DNA of 5,770 nucleotides from Clostridia bacterium (GCA_017650795.1 JAGCEE010000080.1:1-5770); one strand, 5' to 3'. Shown: positions 1-5,290, counted from the stretch's first letter. Notes: generated by a model not told the origin, from the letters alone. Program-made: numbers and translations.

Positions 1-45
1 GGACCTGGTTATTCCTGGCCAGAAGAATGGTGGAAAATGATTTAA
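1..45 (+). CDS. C-terminal end of an upstream gene (partial)
   Basis: The first reading frame is open from the window edge and encodes GPGYSWPEEWWKMI before a TAA at 43-45, 15 bases ahead of the next start codon. Only 14 residues are visible, so no function can be given. The spacing and orientation fit the tight gene packing downstream, and the Trp-rich W-P-E-E-W-W sequence looks like protein rather than random DNA. The other two forward frames also reach stops soon after (38-40 and about 88), so the choice of frame is an inference. The E-E-W-W string recurs inside the next protein. Confidence 0.45.
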   Translation, partial: GPGYSWPEEWWKMI

Positions 46-47
46 CT

Positions 48-53
48 AAGGAG
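48..53 (+). promoter_or_regulatory. Shine-Dalgarno site of the 61-639 gene
   Basis: AAGGAG lies seven bases before the ATG at 61. It is one of the best ribosome-binding sites in the window and fixes the start of the first complete gene. Confidence 0.8.
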
Positions 54-60
54 AATAAAA

Positions 61-639
61 ATGGATTCAAAACTCAAAAACCAAATTGACAATATCTTTA
101 AGAAACATCCAGGAAATACAATTTGCCTAACATTGTATGGCAACATTGATTATGGTGACCGTGCCCGTGAGGAATGGTGGCCAGAACGAATTGAAGATTT
201 TTCTAACGAATTAAAACTTGAACAGACCTATGGTGAAGTTCAAATGAATAAAATCAAGTTCGCCAATCTTGGTGTAGCTGATTCAGATATTACCGATGAA
301 GACATTCAAGAAATTGGTAAACTTTGTATGGATATTTCCAAAATCATTAAATGGGACACGCATGACTTTGACGGTGAAGTAAACCAATATTGGAGTGGTC
401 TTGTGGTAGTTACCAATGATTACAAGGTGCTTCGCATTACATCTACGGGTCATTGTGATGCCCTTTATCGTAATACCATTGGTGACCTTACAAAAATGGG
501 TGACCAAGATGAAGAATCTGAAAAAATTGCTTTGGCTGAAATTGAGGAATCCGTCAAGGAAATTAAGGTAAAGCTAAAGAATGTTAAGTCCGACAAGGGC
601 AAGGAAACGATAAAGAAGCTTATTGAAAGCATTAAGTAA
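61..639 (+). CDS. Hypothetical acidic/Lys-rich protein, 192 aa
   Basis: I do not recognise this protein. It begins with a short helix-like segment (residues 1-15), followed by strands around 20-30 (TICLTLYGNID) and a Trp-rich stretch REEWWPERIEDF at 36-47. An acidic helical region spans about 75-97, and a strand pair around 110-130 (YWSGLVVVTNDYKVLRITSTG). A long charged helix rich in Glu and Lys makes up the last 40 residues (about 153-192). There is no signal peptide or membrane segment, so it is probably cytoplasmic. The start is fixed by AAGGAG seven bases upstream. All five arginines use CGN codons, whereas the glycosyltransferase further down uses AGA/AGG for ten of twelve, so codon usage differs from later genes. 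The next gene starts at the base directly after its TAA, implying translational coupling. It is the first full gene of the operon; its role is unknown. Confidence 0.85.
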   Translation: MDSKLKNQIDNIFKKHPGNTICLTLYGNIDYGDRAREEWWPERIEDFSNELKLEQTYGEVQMNKIKFANLGVADSDITDEDIQEIGKLCMDISKIIKWDTHDFDGEVNQYWSGLVVVTNDYKVLRITSTGHCDALYRNTIGDLTKMGDQDEESEKIALAEIEESVKEIKVKLKNVKSDKGKETIKKLIESIK

Positions 640-990
640 ATGATTAATGAAGACTATTGTAAAGATTCTAACATAGACAAAGACTGCATTGATATTTTCA
701 ATGAATCTTCCATTAGCTATAATGGAAGTCTTTGGGTATTTAAACCGGAAGTCTATGAAATGTTATGTGACTATGAAGTTGAAGATAAGTTTACAAAGGT
801 TTGTCCAGAAAAGCACAATAAGTTAAGGGATTTGTGGAAACGATTTAATAATGAAGAATTTAAGTTCCACAAGAAAGATATGATTGAATTTGTTAAGATT
901 GTAGAAGAATATTTTAGTTTTGGTGTAAAAGCCGATAAAATGGTAAAGATAAACGAAAGATTAAAAGATATAGAAAAGGATTTCAAATGA
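640..990 (+). CDS. Hypothetical small protein with C-terminal IEKDF motif, 116 aa
   Basis: The family is not recognised. The ATG abuts the TAA of the previous gene with no spacer and has only a weak ribosome site, so it probably depends on translational coupling. The protein is charged and mostly helical, with a short strand-like SYNGSLWVF at 26-34 and helices about 36-70 and 78-116. There are four cysteines (7, 16, 43, 55) in the N-terminal half, without a recognisable metal-binding spacing. The last eleven residues, ERLKDIEKDFK (106-116), are the first copy of a motif shared with three other proteins of this operon. The DNA for the E-K-D of that motif is also the Shine-Dalgarno of the next gene, whose ATG overlaps this gene's stop (ATGA, 987-990). 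Confidence 0.82.
   Translation: MINEDYCKDSNIDKDCIDIFNESSISYNGSLWVFKPEVYEMLCDYEVEDKFTKVCPEKHNKLRDLWKRFNNEEFKFHKKDMIEFVKIVEEYFSFGVKADKMVKINERLKDIEKDFK
955..987 (+). repeat. C-terminal IEKDF motif, copy 1
   Basis: This encodes ERLKDIEKDFK, residues 106-116 of the 640-990 protein, ending directly at the stop codon. Compare ERMRLLEKDFE (2976-3008) and ERIRDIDKDFI (3907-3939). Synonymous differences between copies (AGA/AGG, TTC/TTT) suggest selection on the protein. Confidence 0.7.
974..980 (+). promoter_or_regulatory. Shine-Dalgarno site embedded in the motif, for the 987-1427 gene
   Basis: AAAAGGA ends six bases before the ATG at 987. It lies inside the codons for E-K-D of the preceding gene, so the same bases serve as coding sequence and as ribosome-binding site. 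Confidence 0.7.
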
Positions 991-1427
991 AACAAGATAT
1001 AACAAAATTAAAACCCATAGATAAAGCCTTGAACTTTGTAAAGAGTATCTTGGAAAAGAACAATAATTTCTATGGTACAACGGATTTTAGTTTGTTCTCA
1101 GGAACTGATTCAGCTAAGTATCTTAGTAAGTCAACTAATATCTTTAGCTTGACTGTTTGTAAGAAGGATGATAAGATTCATTTCATTATAAACGATGAAC
1201 TAAGATTTTGCCACGATTTTGACGATAAGCCAGAATATTCTTTTACAATCGTAGATGATTTCACAAAAGAAGATGAAGAAATTTTTGCCAAAATTACAGA
1301 CAAGATTAGTACACTTGTGGATGGTTTGAACAAGAATGTAGTTAAGCAAATTTCAGTTGTTCAAAAGAAATACTTGATTGAACACGATAATATGAAATTT
1401 GATGATTGTTTCCCGAAGAATGACTAA
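987..1427 (+). CDS. Hypothetical protein, 146 aa
   Basis: I do not recognise a family. The N-terminus is helical (about 9-25) and is followed by a Ser/Thr-rich segment (30-51). A strand region lies around 52-90 (FSLTVCKK, KIHFIIND, YSFTIVDDF), then a long charged helix (about 93-132). The mixed sheet plus C-terminal helix layout resembles that of the neighbouring small proteins, but the IEKDF motif is absent. The tail FDDCFPKND overlaps the start of the phosphoesterase gene by eight bases. The ATG at 987 overlaps the preceding stop in an ATGA and has AAAAGGA at six bases, so the start is well supported. Cytoplasmic, function unknown. Confidence 0.82.
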   Translation: MKQDITKLKPIDKALNFVKSILEKNNNFYGTTDFSLFSGTDSAKYLSKSTNIFSLTVCKKDDKIHFIINDELRFCHDFDDKPEYSFTIVDDFTKEDEEIFAKITDKISTLVDGLNKNVVKQISVVQKKYLIEHDNMKFDDCFPKND

Positions 1428-2229
1428 GATTTACTTTATAAATGATTTGCATTGGGACTTTTGGAAAAAACAAAATTATTCACCAGAAAAGTTTTTTGAA
1501 GAGTTCTTTTTGCCTGCTGATGTATGTTGCATAGCGGGTGATATTGCTAATGACTTTATAGATTCATCAACCATTCTAAAATACCTAAAGGGTAGATATA
1601 AGAAGATTATCTACACATTGGGAAACCACGATTTAGGCATATTCAAGAAAGACAAATACAAGTTACAGTTACCTCGTACCATTAACAAGAAACAAGCCTT
1701 TTCTAAGGTCATTGGTGAACATCTGGATGGCAATATAATTAAGGTGAATGGCATTACTTTTGGTGGTGCTTGTGGTAGTTGTGATTGGTCTTGGGTTTAC
1801 AAAAACTTTGAAACAGACGATGCTGAATATCTAACCAAATGGCAAGATTGGTTTGATTGTAAATGGTGGCGAATGGGAAGCACATCACCTTGGCAAATCT
1901 TTGATTGGGAAATTAACAAGTTGAAGAAAGTAGCAGAACAAAATCCAAACATCTTTGTTACACACTTTCATCCTTTAAGTTGTCCTATACCAGATAGCTA
2001 CAAGAATGATAAAATGACTGGGGTGTTTATCTACGATGATTCTGTACTAAACTTACAACCTGGTACAATTTATCATTTCGGACACACACATTCTAAGATT
2101 AAATTAGAACAAAATGGAATACTTTATTTGAATAATTGTATTGGTTATCCAGGTGATTTGATTTACGAATTTGGTCAATTTAAGAAAGAAGATTTCCTAA
2201 TTGAACTGGAGGATAAAAATGACACTTAA
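1420..2229 (+). CDS. Calcineurin-like metallophosphoesterase, 269 aa
   Basis: This is a predicted two-metal phosphoesterase of the calcineurin-like superfamily (Metallophos fold), which hydrolyses phosphomono- or diesters using Mn, Fe or Zn. All five core motifs are present: D9-x-H11 (NDLHWD), G40-D41, G68-N-H-D71, H182 (VTHFHP) and G221-H222-x-H224 (FGHTHS). They are in the usual order and the length is normal, so it should be catalytically competent. A Trp- and Cys-rich insert (about 118-163, with CGSCDWSW and FDCKWW) between the GNHD and VTH motifs may shape substrate choice. The substrate cannot be read from sequence; nucleic acid, cyclic nucleotide, nucleotide and protein phosphates are all possible. 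The ATG at 1420 is chosen because the first beta strand (KIYFIND) normally begins at the N-terminus; an in-frame ATG at 1402 and a TTG at 1399 would add six or seven residues. It overlaps the previous gene by eight bases and the next by eleven. Probably cytoplasmic. Confidence 0.93.
   Translation: MTKIYFINDLHWDFWKKQNYSPEKFFEEFFLPADVCCIAGDIANDFIDSSTILKYLKGRYKKIIYTLGNHDLGIFKKDKYKLQLPRTINKKQAFSKVIGEHLDGNIIKVNGITFGGACGSCDWSWVYKNFETDDAEYLTKWQDWFDCKWWRMGSTSPWQIFDWEINKLKKVAEQNPNIFVTHFHPLSCPIPDSYKNDKMTGVFIYDDSVLNLQPGTIYHFGHTHSKIKLEQNGILYLNNCIGYPGDLIYEFGQFKKEDFLIELEDKNDT
2208..2213 (+). promoter_or_regulatory. Strong Shine-Dalgarno site of the 2219-2587 gene
   Basis: GGAGGA lies five bases before the ATG at 2219, inside the end of the phosphoesterase gene. 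It favours this ATG over an upstream in-frame TTG at 2201. Confidence 0.8.
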
Positions 2230-2587
2230 AGAATACCTACAATTGATTGATGAATTTGGTCTAAAGTTGGCTAACTTTAGATATGAAAACGATTATACGG
2301 CATATTTTTTAGATAAGTACCCTGTATGTAATTATAGGAAGCAAGGATGTGTAGCTTTCTATGAAGATAATTCTATATTGTTCTATCAACCAAAGTTAGA
2401 AAATTGGTTTGATGGTCATTATAATTCTGGTTCTTTCAATGGTAGGGCATACGAAGATTATACTGAAGCAAAAAGAAAGTTTGCTGACCATTTGAAAGAA
2501 GTAAAGAAACAGTTAGTACAACTTAAAGTACAAGAAATTGAAAAGGATTTTGAAAATGACGAACCACCATTTTGTGAAGATGTGTAG
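2219..2587 (+). CDS. Hypothetical small protein with IEKDF motif and extended tail, 122 aa
   Basis: The family is not recognised. A helix (2-18) leads into strand-like, Tyr/Phe-rich sequence (about 19-62: YENDYTAYF, CVAFYEDNSILFY). A Gly/Asn loop follows (66-76), then one long charged helix (about 78-112) ending in KVQEIEKDFE. After the motif the frame continues for ten more residues (NDEPPFCEDV, 113-122), and these lie in the overlap with the next gene. It ends with TAG, the only TAG stop used in the window. The layout of strands followed by a C-terminal helix and the motif is similar to the 3643-3987 protein, and a weak alignment over the last 65 residues suggests the two may be paralogues. 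The GGAGGA site supports strong translation from the ATG at 2219. Confidence 0.82.
   Translation: MTLKEYLQLIDEFGLKLANFRYENDYTAYFLDKYPVCNYRKQGCVAFYEDNSILFYQPKLENWFDGHYNSGSFNGRAYEDYTEAKRKFADHLKEVKKQLVQLKVQEIEKDFENDEPPFCEDV
2525..2554 (+). repeat. C-terminal IEKDF motif, copy 2
   Basis: This encodes KVQEIEKDFE, residues 103-112 of the 2219-2587 protein. The string GAAAAGGATTTTGAA is identical at 2540-2554 and 2994-3008 (copy 3). It lacks the E-R pair at the start of the motif, so it is the less complete of the four main copies. Confidence 0.65.
2541..2547 (+). promoter_or_regulatory. Shine-Dalgarno site embedded in the motif, for the 2556-3011 gene
   Basis: AAAAGGA ends eight bases before the ATG at 2556 and lies within the E-K-D codons of the preceding gene. 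It supports the ATG at 2556 over the in-frame TTG at 2538. Confidence 0.65.
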
Positions 2588-3011
2588 AAAATCTAAGCTA
2601 CCTATGCACGAAACTAGCCATTTCAATTATTTGCAATATCTTGATGCTGAAGAAGAAAAGTTTGTTACATACAAACGAGTAAGGGAATACAAGTTTCACG
2701 CGGTTATTCCAGTTGAAGGAACATTAAGGGAAAAGAGTTACTTTGAGGCTGACTACGAGTATAAGAAAGACCCAAGAAAATACTATTGTGCCACATTTTC
2801 ACTGCACCCTGAAGAAACTAAAATAGTAATGAGTTTGTCTTGGTATGGTGATTATCTAATTAGCCAAAAAGAATTTAAGAAGATTTGCAGTAATAAAAAT
2901 TTTTGTTTCACAAAAGAACAAGATGAATATTATGAAGGGCAATACGAATTAAGGAAAAAGCAAAAGGAAATTGAAGAAAGGATGAGATTGCTTGAAAAGG
3001 ATTTTGAATAA
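2556..3011 (+). CDS. Hypothetical protein with C-terminal EKDF motif, 151 aa
   Basis: I do not recognise this protein. It is basic at the N-terminus (MTNHHFVKMCRKSK). A predicted sheet region follows, rich in Tyr and Phe (about 36-105, for example YKFHAVIPVEG, KYYCATFSL and KIVMSLSWYGDYLIS). It ends with a long, highly charged helix (about 119-151), whose last residues ERMRLLEKDFE (141-151) are the third copy of the shared motif, right at the stop. The start at 2556 rests on AAAAGGA eight bases upstream. It gives a 32-base out-of-frame overlap with the previous gene; a later ATG at 2580 would nearly remove the overlap but has a poorer ribosome site. The next gene begins eight bases after its stop. 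No signal peptide or membrane helix. Function unknown. Confidence 0.8.
   Translation: MTNHHFVKMCRKSKLPMHETSHFNYLQYLDAEEEKFVTYKRVREYKFHAVIPVEGTLREKSYFEADYEYKKDPRKYYCATFSLHPEETKIVMSLSWYGDYLISQKEFKKICSNKNFCFTKEQDEYYEGQYELRKKQKEIEERMRLLEKDFE
2976..3008 (+). repeat. C-terminal IEKDF motif, copy 3
   Basis: This encodes ERMRLLEKDFE, residues 141-151, directly before the TAA. The AAAAGGA inside it (2995-3001) lies 18 bases from the next ATG (3020), too far for a normal Shine-Dalgarno interaction. Here the motif is not explained by ribosome binding. Confidence 0.7.
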
Positions 3012-3019
3012 ATATCTTT

Positions 3020-3646
3020 ATGAATGTAGAACAATTATATAAAGATATGGCTGAATACAATGTAAGCCCCTCCGTTTTTGAATTTGACCCCGAGCCTGCC
3101 AATACCCATATTGATATGACTCCACAATATCAAGATAATTCTTTGTCTGGTAAACTTATGCGACAGCTTGGTTTTAGACAACCTTATAAATCACCTGAAG
3201 AACTACAAAGGGAAGCCGGGCTAGAACAAAAAAGACAAGAGGAAGAATTGGAAAGACAAAGACAGGCTTGGTGTAATGAATTTAAGAACAATCCTATTAC
3301 ATTAAACTTAACGAATGTTTGGGGTAAGTTGGATAAGAACCAATTGAAACTTATCAAGGGAATCTTGGATAAGGATGAAGATTGTACTTACATCTATGCA
3401 GGTTCAAAGGATAGAACTGAGAATTTAAGTTTAGATGATGTGGCTGCACATGTTATCAAGTCAAAGATAAAGGGAAATGACCTTGAATGTCAAATTGAAT
3501 TTGATTATAGCCCAGCTGGTTTAGCTATGTACCAAAATTGCAGACAAGGGGTATTACCTAAATTAAACTTGAATACGATTTTAGTGTATAATAAGAAAGA
3601 CCCGAATATACAAGAAATGAAATTTAATTGTTTAGAATTTATATGA
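3020..3646 (+). CDS. Hypothetical coiled-coil protein, 208 aa
   Basis: No confident family. Residues 1-55 are variable and Pro-containing. Residues about 58-86 are dense in Glu, Gln and Arg (PEELQREAGLEQ, then KRQEEELERQRQ) and should form a coiled coil. Residues about 93-208 look like a compact alpha/beta domain, with strands near 94-99, 122-127, 155-162, 181-190 and 200-208. The pattern around 141-190, with H144, a G-N-D-L turn at 152-155 and S-P-A-G at 164-167, is loosely reminiscent of the core of phage prohead-protease-like proteins, but the segment where the catalytic serine would be expected (LPKLNLNT) has none. I treat this as a weak resemblance only. The start has a poor ribosome site (only AT-rich sequence before the ATG); M10 at 3047 is an alternative. 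The stop overlaps the next ATG in an ATGA. Confidence 0.8.
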   Translation: MNVEQLYKDMAEYNVSPSVFEFDPEPANTHIDMTPQYQDNSLSGKLMRQLGFRQPYKSPEELQREAGLEQKRQEEELERQRQAWCNEFKNNPITLNLTNVWGKLDKNQLKLIKGILDKDEDCTYIYAGSKDRTENLSLDDVAAHVIKSKIKGNDLECQIEFDYSPAGLAMYQNCRQGVLPKLNLNTILVYNKKDPNIQEMKFNCLEFI

Positions 3647-3987
3647 GTGATGAAACTATTGAAAGAATATTTAATAATACAGCATTTAGGAATAGTTTAT
3701 CTACAACAAGATGTTTTACATTTAGCCCACCGATTTATAGAATTGCTTGGGCTGTTTGGGTATTTGTAGATTATCATACAATACACGTACTATCAAAAAG
3801 CAGATACACGAAAGAAATATGTGGTGATTATTCTCTTTCACAATTATCAGATGCGATAGAAGATATAAATAAATTCATAAAAGAAATAAAACTGCACAGA
3901 GTGAAAGAAAGAATAAGAGATATAGATAAGGATTTTATCAATTTGGATAATTATGATACATTTAGTTTGTTTAACAAAACCCTATAA
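3643..3987 (+). CDS. Hypothetical small protein with internal IDKDF motif, 114 aa
   Basis: The family is not recognised. It starts in an ATGA overlap with the preceding gene. The N-terminal DETIERIFNN resembles a segment near the end of the 4738-5265 protein. A hydrophobic, aromatic stretch (about 31-50, IYRIAWAVWVFVDYHTIHVL) looks like two strands rather than a membrane helix, because it contains Arg, Asp and His. A charged helix (about 65-98) ends with ERIRDIDKDFI (89-99), the fourth copy of the shared motif. The final 15 residues (NLDNYDTFSLFNKTL) mostly lie in a 35-base overlap with the glycosyltransferase gene, the longest overlap here. Strands followed by a motif-ending helix matches the 2219-2587 protein. 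An in-frame TTG at 3628 is a less likely start. Confidence 0.78.
   Translation: MSDETIERIFNNTAFRNSLSTTRCFTFSPPIYRIAWAVWVFVDYHTIHVLSKSRYTKEICGDYSLSQLSDAIEDINKFIKEIKLHRVKERIRDIDKDFINLDNYDTFSLFNKTL
3907..3939 (+). repeat. C-terminal IEKDF motif, copy 4
   Basis: This encodes ERIRDIDKDFI, residues 89-99 of the 3643-3987 protein. AAGGA inside it (3928-3932) is 20 bases from the next ATG (3953), so it is not a normally spaced ribosome site. Glu is replaced by Asp at the residue before KDF, a conservative change. Confidence 0.7.
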
Positions 3988-4741
3988 TGAACTTGATTTT
4001 AAGATTTGGTATAAGTGGCATAAACTTATTGGAATAGACAAGATTCACATAGTTCATAATGACAGTAACTTGAGGATTGATAGGTATGTTAATCCTCCTG
4101 ATTGCTATCAATATCTAAATGGCTGGCCTAATCAATGGCAACTATTTAACGATATTTTAAATCAAAATAAATTTGGATTCAAGAACGAAGATATTATTTT
4201 GTTCTTAGACGATGATGAGTTCCTTTGGTTTGACCAAAAAGAACCGTTGGATGCTGTCTTGATGAAGCAATTCAGAATGTTGGATTGTGTTCTAGTTCCA
4301 CAAATCCTAATGAGTACAAAGGCATTGACGGAACAAAGAAGTAATAACTTGATTGAACATAGCATTTATAGAAGAAATGATTTGTCTAACCAAGGTAAGT
4401 GTATATTACTTTATAATGAAAGAAACGAATACGATTTTACCAAGGAAGAACAGAATGAAAGGGGTCATGTTCCATTTATAAATGGTATGCGATATTCAGA
4501 TGTAGTAGGTAGTGATTGTAGTAAAACCACTTATGGATTGGTCGGATACAATGCTCCGGTGCGATTATATCATTATCATATCAAGTCTATGGATGATTGG
4601 AAACACAAGCTAGAAAGGGGTTCTGCGGCTAACGAAACACAATTCTACGATGAAGATATAACAAAGAACAAATGGTATGGCGGATATGAAGTCATTGATT
4701 TAACGATGATGAACACAGCAAAAAGGATAGGTCTAATATGA
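3953..4741 (+). CDS. Glycosyltransferase, GT92/GT2-like (Glyco_tranf_2_4 type), 262 aa
   Basis: This is a predicted GT-A fold glycosyltransferase that moves a sugar from a nucleotide-sugar donor to an unknown acceptor. The N-terminal segment (2-36: LVCLTKPYNELDF, then WYKWHKLIGIDKIHIVHND) matches the usual start of this group, a first strand, then a helix with W-x-x-x-H-x-x-x-G-I-D and a strand ending in N-D. The metal/nucleotide-sugar motif is F-L-D-D-D-E-F at 84-90 (D86-D88, E89). The C-terminal block YHYHIKSMDDWKHKLERG (206-223) is the H-Y-x-x-K-S...K-x-x-R-G signature seen in GT92-like enzymes. The length is normal for a soluble enzyme; there is no signal or membrane segment. The start at 3953 is required to keep the first strand, so the 35-base overlap with the preceding gene is real. 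Ten of twelve arginines use AGA/AGG. The acceptor could be host surface polysaccharide, phage DNA or a protein; the context does not decide. Confidence 0.88.
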   Translation: MIHLVCLTKPYNELDFKIWYKWHKLIGIDKIHIVHNDSNLRIDRYVNPPDCYQYLNGWPNQWQLFNDILNQNKFGFKNEDIILFLDDDEFLWFDQKEPLDAVLMKQFRMLDCVLVPQILMSTKALTEQRSNNLIEHSIYRRNDLSNQGKCILLYNERNEYDFTKEEQNERGHVPFINGMRYSDVVGSDCSKTTYGLVGYNAPVRLYHYHIKSMDDWKHKLERGSAANETQFYDEDITKNKWYGGYEVIDLTMMNTAKRIGLI

Positions 4742-5265
4742 TACACACTACCGAAGAAATGAAAGAAATGCTTATTAGTATCAAAAATAAATATGGTTTC
4801 ATTTATCAAAGTCAAGCCTATGACAATCATATAGATGGTAAAGTTATAAAAACAGAAGTTCATCAATTGTTTGATAACACAATTCAGGACAAACACAATA
4901 GTTTGCTTAAACTAATAGAAGAAAATAAAATGTGGGACAGATGTGTTCTACAATATGTAAACCCGATTGTATTAGTTTATTATATTGAAAATGGTGTAGG
5001 TAGACAATATTTTCATTTTCCTAATGCTTTGGATTGTAATATTTTTGATGAAAAATCTTGTTTGAATATTAACACCAAATCTTCATTTGATGCTTTATAT
5101 TCCAAATATAAAAAAGAATATGATGAGCTTTACATAAAGAATGAATACAATGCTAAACAAGCCCTAATTGAAGTGCGTAAAGAAAACATTGAAAGGATAT
5201 TTAATCCTAACTACAAAAGGCCGTTTAATAGTGATGATTTCTTTGCAAAATTAGCGAATATGTAA
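4738..5265 (+). CDS. Hypothetical protein, 175 aa, last gene of the operon
   Basis: The family is not recognised. The ATG overlaps the glycosyltransferase stop (ATGA) and is preceded by AAAAAGGATAGG, which supplies a ribosome site. N-terminal helix about 4-18; mixed region 20-65; strands about 69-83 (CVLQYVNPIVLVYYI) and 88-94; then a long helix about 114-155 rich in Lys, Glu and Tyr. Residues 147-156 (RKENIERIFN) look like a degenerate form of the C-terminal motif found in four upstream proteins, followed by a 19-residue tail (PNYKRPFNSDDFFAKLANM). That places it in the same strands-then-helix layout. The stop is 25 bases before the terminator hairpin, so it closes the transcription unit. 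Cytoplasmic, function unknown. Confidence 0.83.
   Translation: MIHTTEEMKEMLISIKNKYGFIYQSQAYDNHIDGKVIKTEVHQLFDNTIQDKHNSLLKLIEENKMWDRCVLQYVNPIVLVYYIENGVGRQYFHFPNALDCNIFDEKSCLNINTKSSFDALYSKYKKEYDELYIKNEYNAKQALIEVRKENIERIFNPNYKRPFNSDDFFAKLANM
5176..5205 (+). repeat. Possible degenerate copy of the C-terminal motif
   Basis: This encodes RKENIERIFN (residues 147-156). Aligned with RLKDIEKDFK of the 640-990 protein, R, I, E and F are identical, and D/N and K/R are similar. Bases 5188-5205 also match 3658-3675 (start of the 3643-3987 gene) at 17 of 18 positions. The relationship is suggestive only. Confidence 0.35.
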
Positions 5266-5290
5266 ACAACAATTTACAAAGTTTAAACTT

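Noticed and set aside
1399..3642. Upstream TTG starts at 1399, 2201, 2538 and 3628
   Set aside because: Each has a better ATG a few codons later, with a good Shine-Dalgarno, an ATGA overlap or the expected N-terminal strand of the family. Three of the TTGs would place the ribosome-binding site itself inside the coding region or increase the overlap.
3731..3792. Possible membrane helix in the 3643-3987 protein (aromatic hydrophobic stretch, residues about 30-50)
   Set aside because: The stretch is interrupted by Arg, Asp and His and alternates in a strand-like way, so a soluble beta hairpin is more likely.
3864..3871. Exact TATAAATA, the T4-type late promoter core
   Set aside because: It lies inside the coding region of the 3643-3987 gene, where the codons for D-I-N-K fully explain it, and an A+T-rich sequence will contain such an octamer by chance. 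A seven-of-eight match at 3007-3014 is only six bases before an ATG, which would leave almost no leader. Without other late promoters in clear intergenic positions I do not call it.
955..3939. IEKDF motif as a T4-like prohead protease cleavage site ([IL]-x-E before the cut)
   Set aside because: The residue two before the Glu is not consistently Ile or Leu (it is D, E, L or D across copies), one copy has Asp in place of Glu, and the proteins do not look structural.
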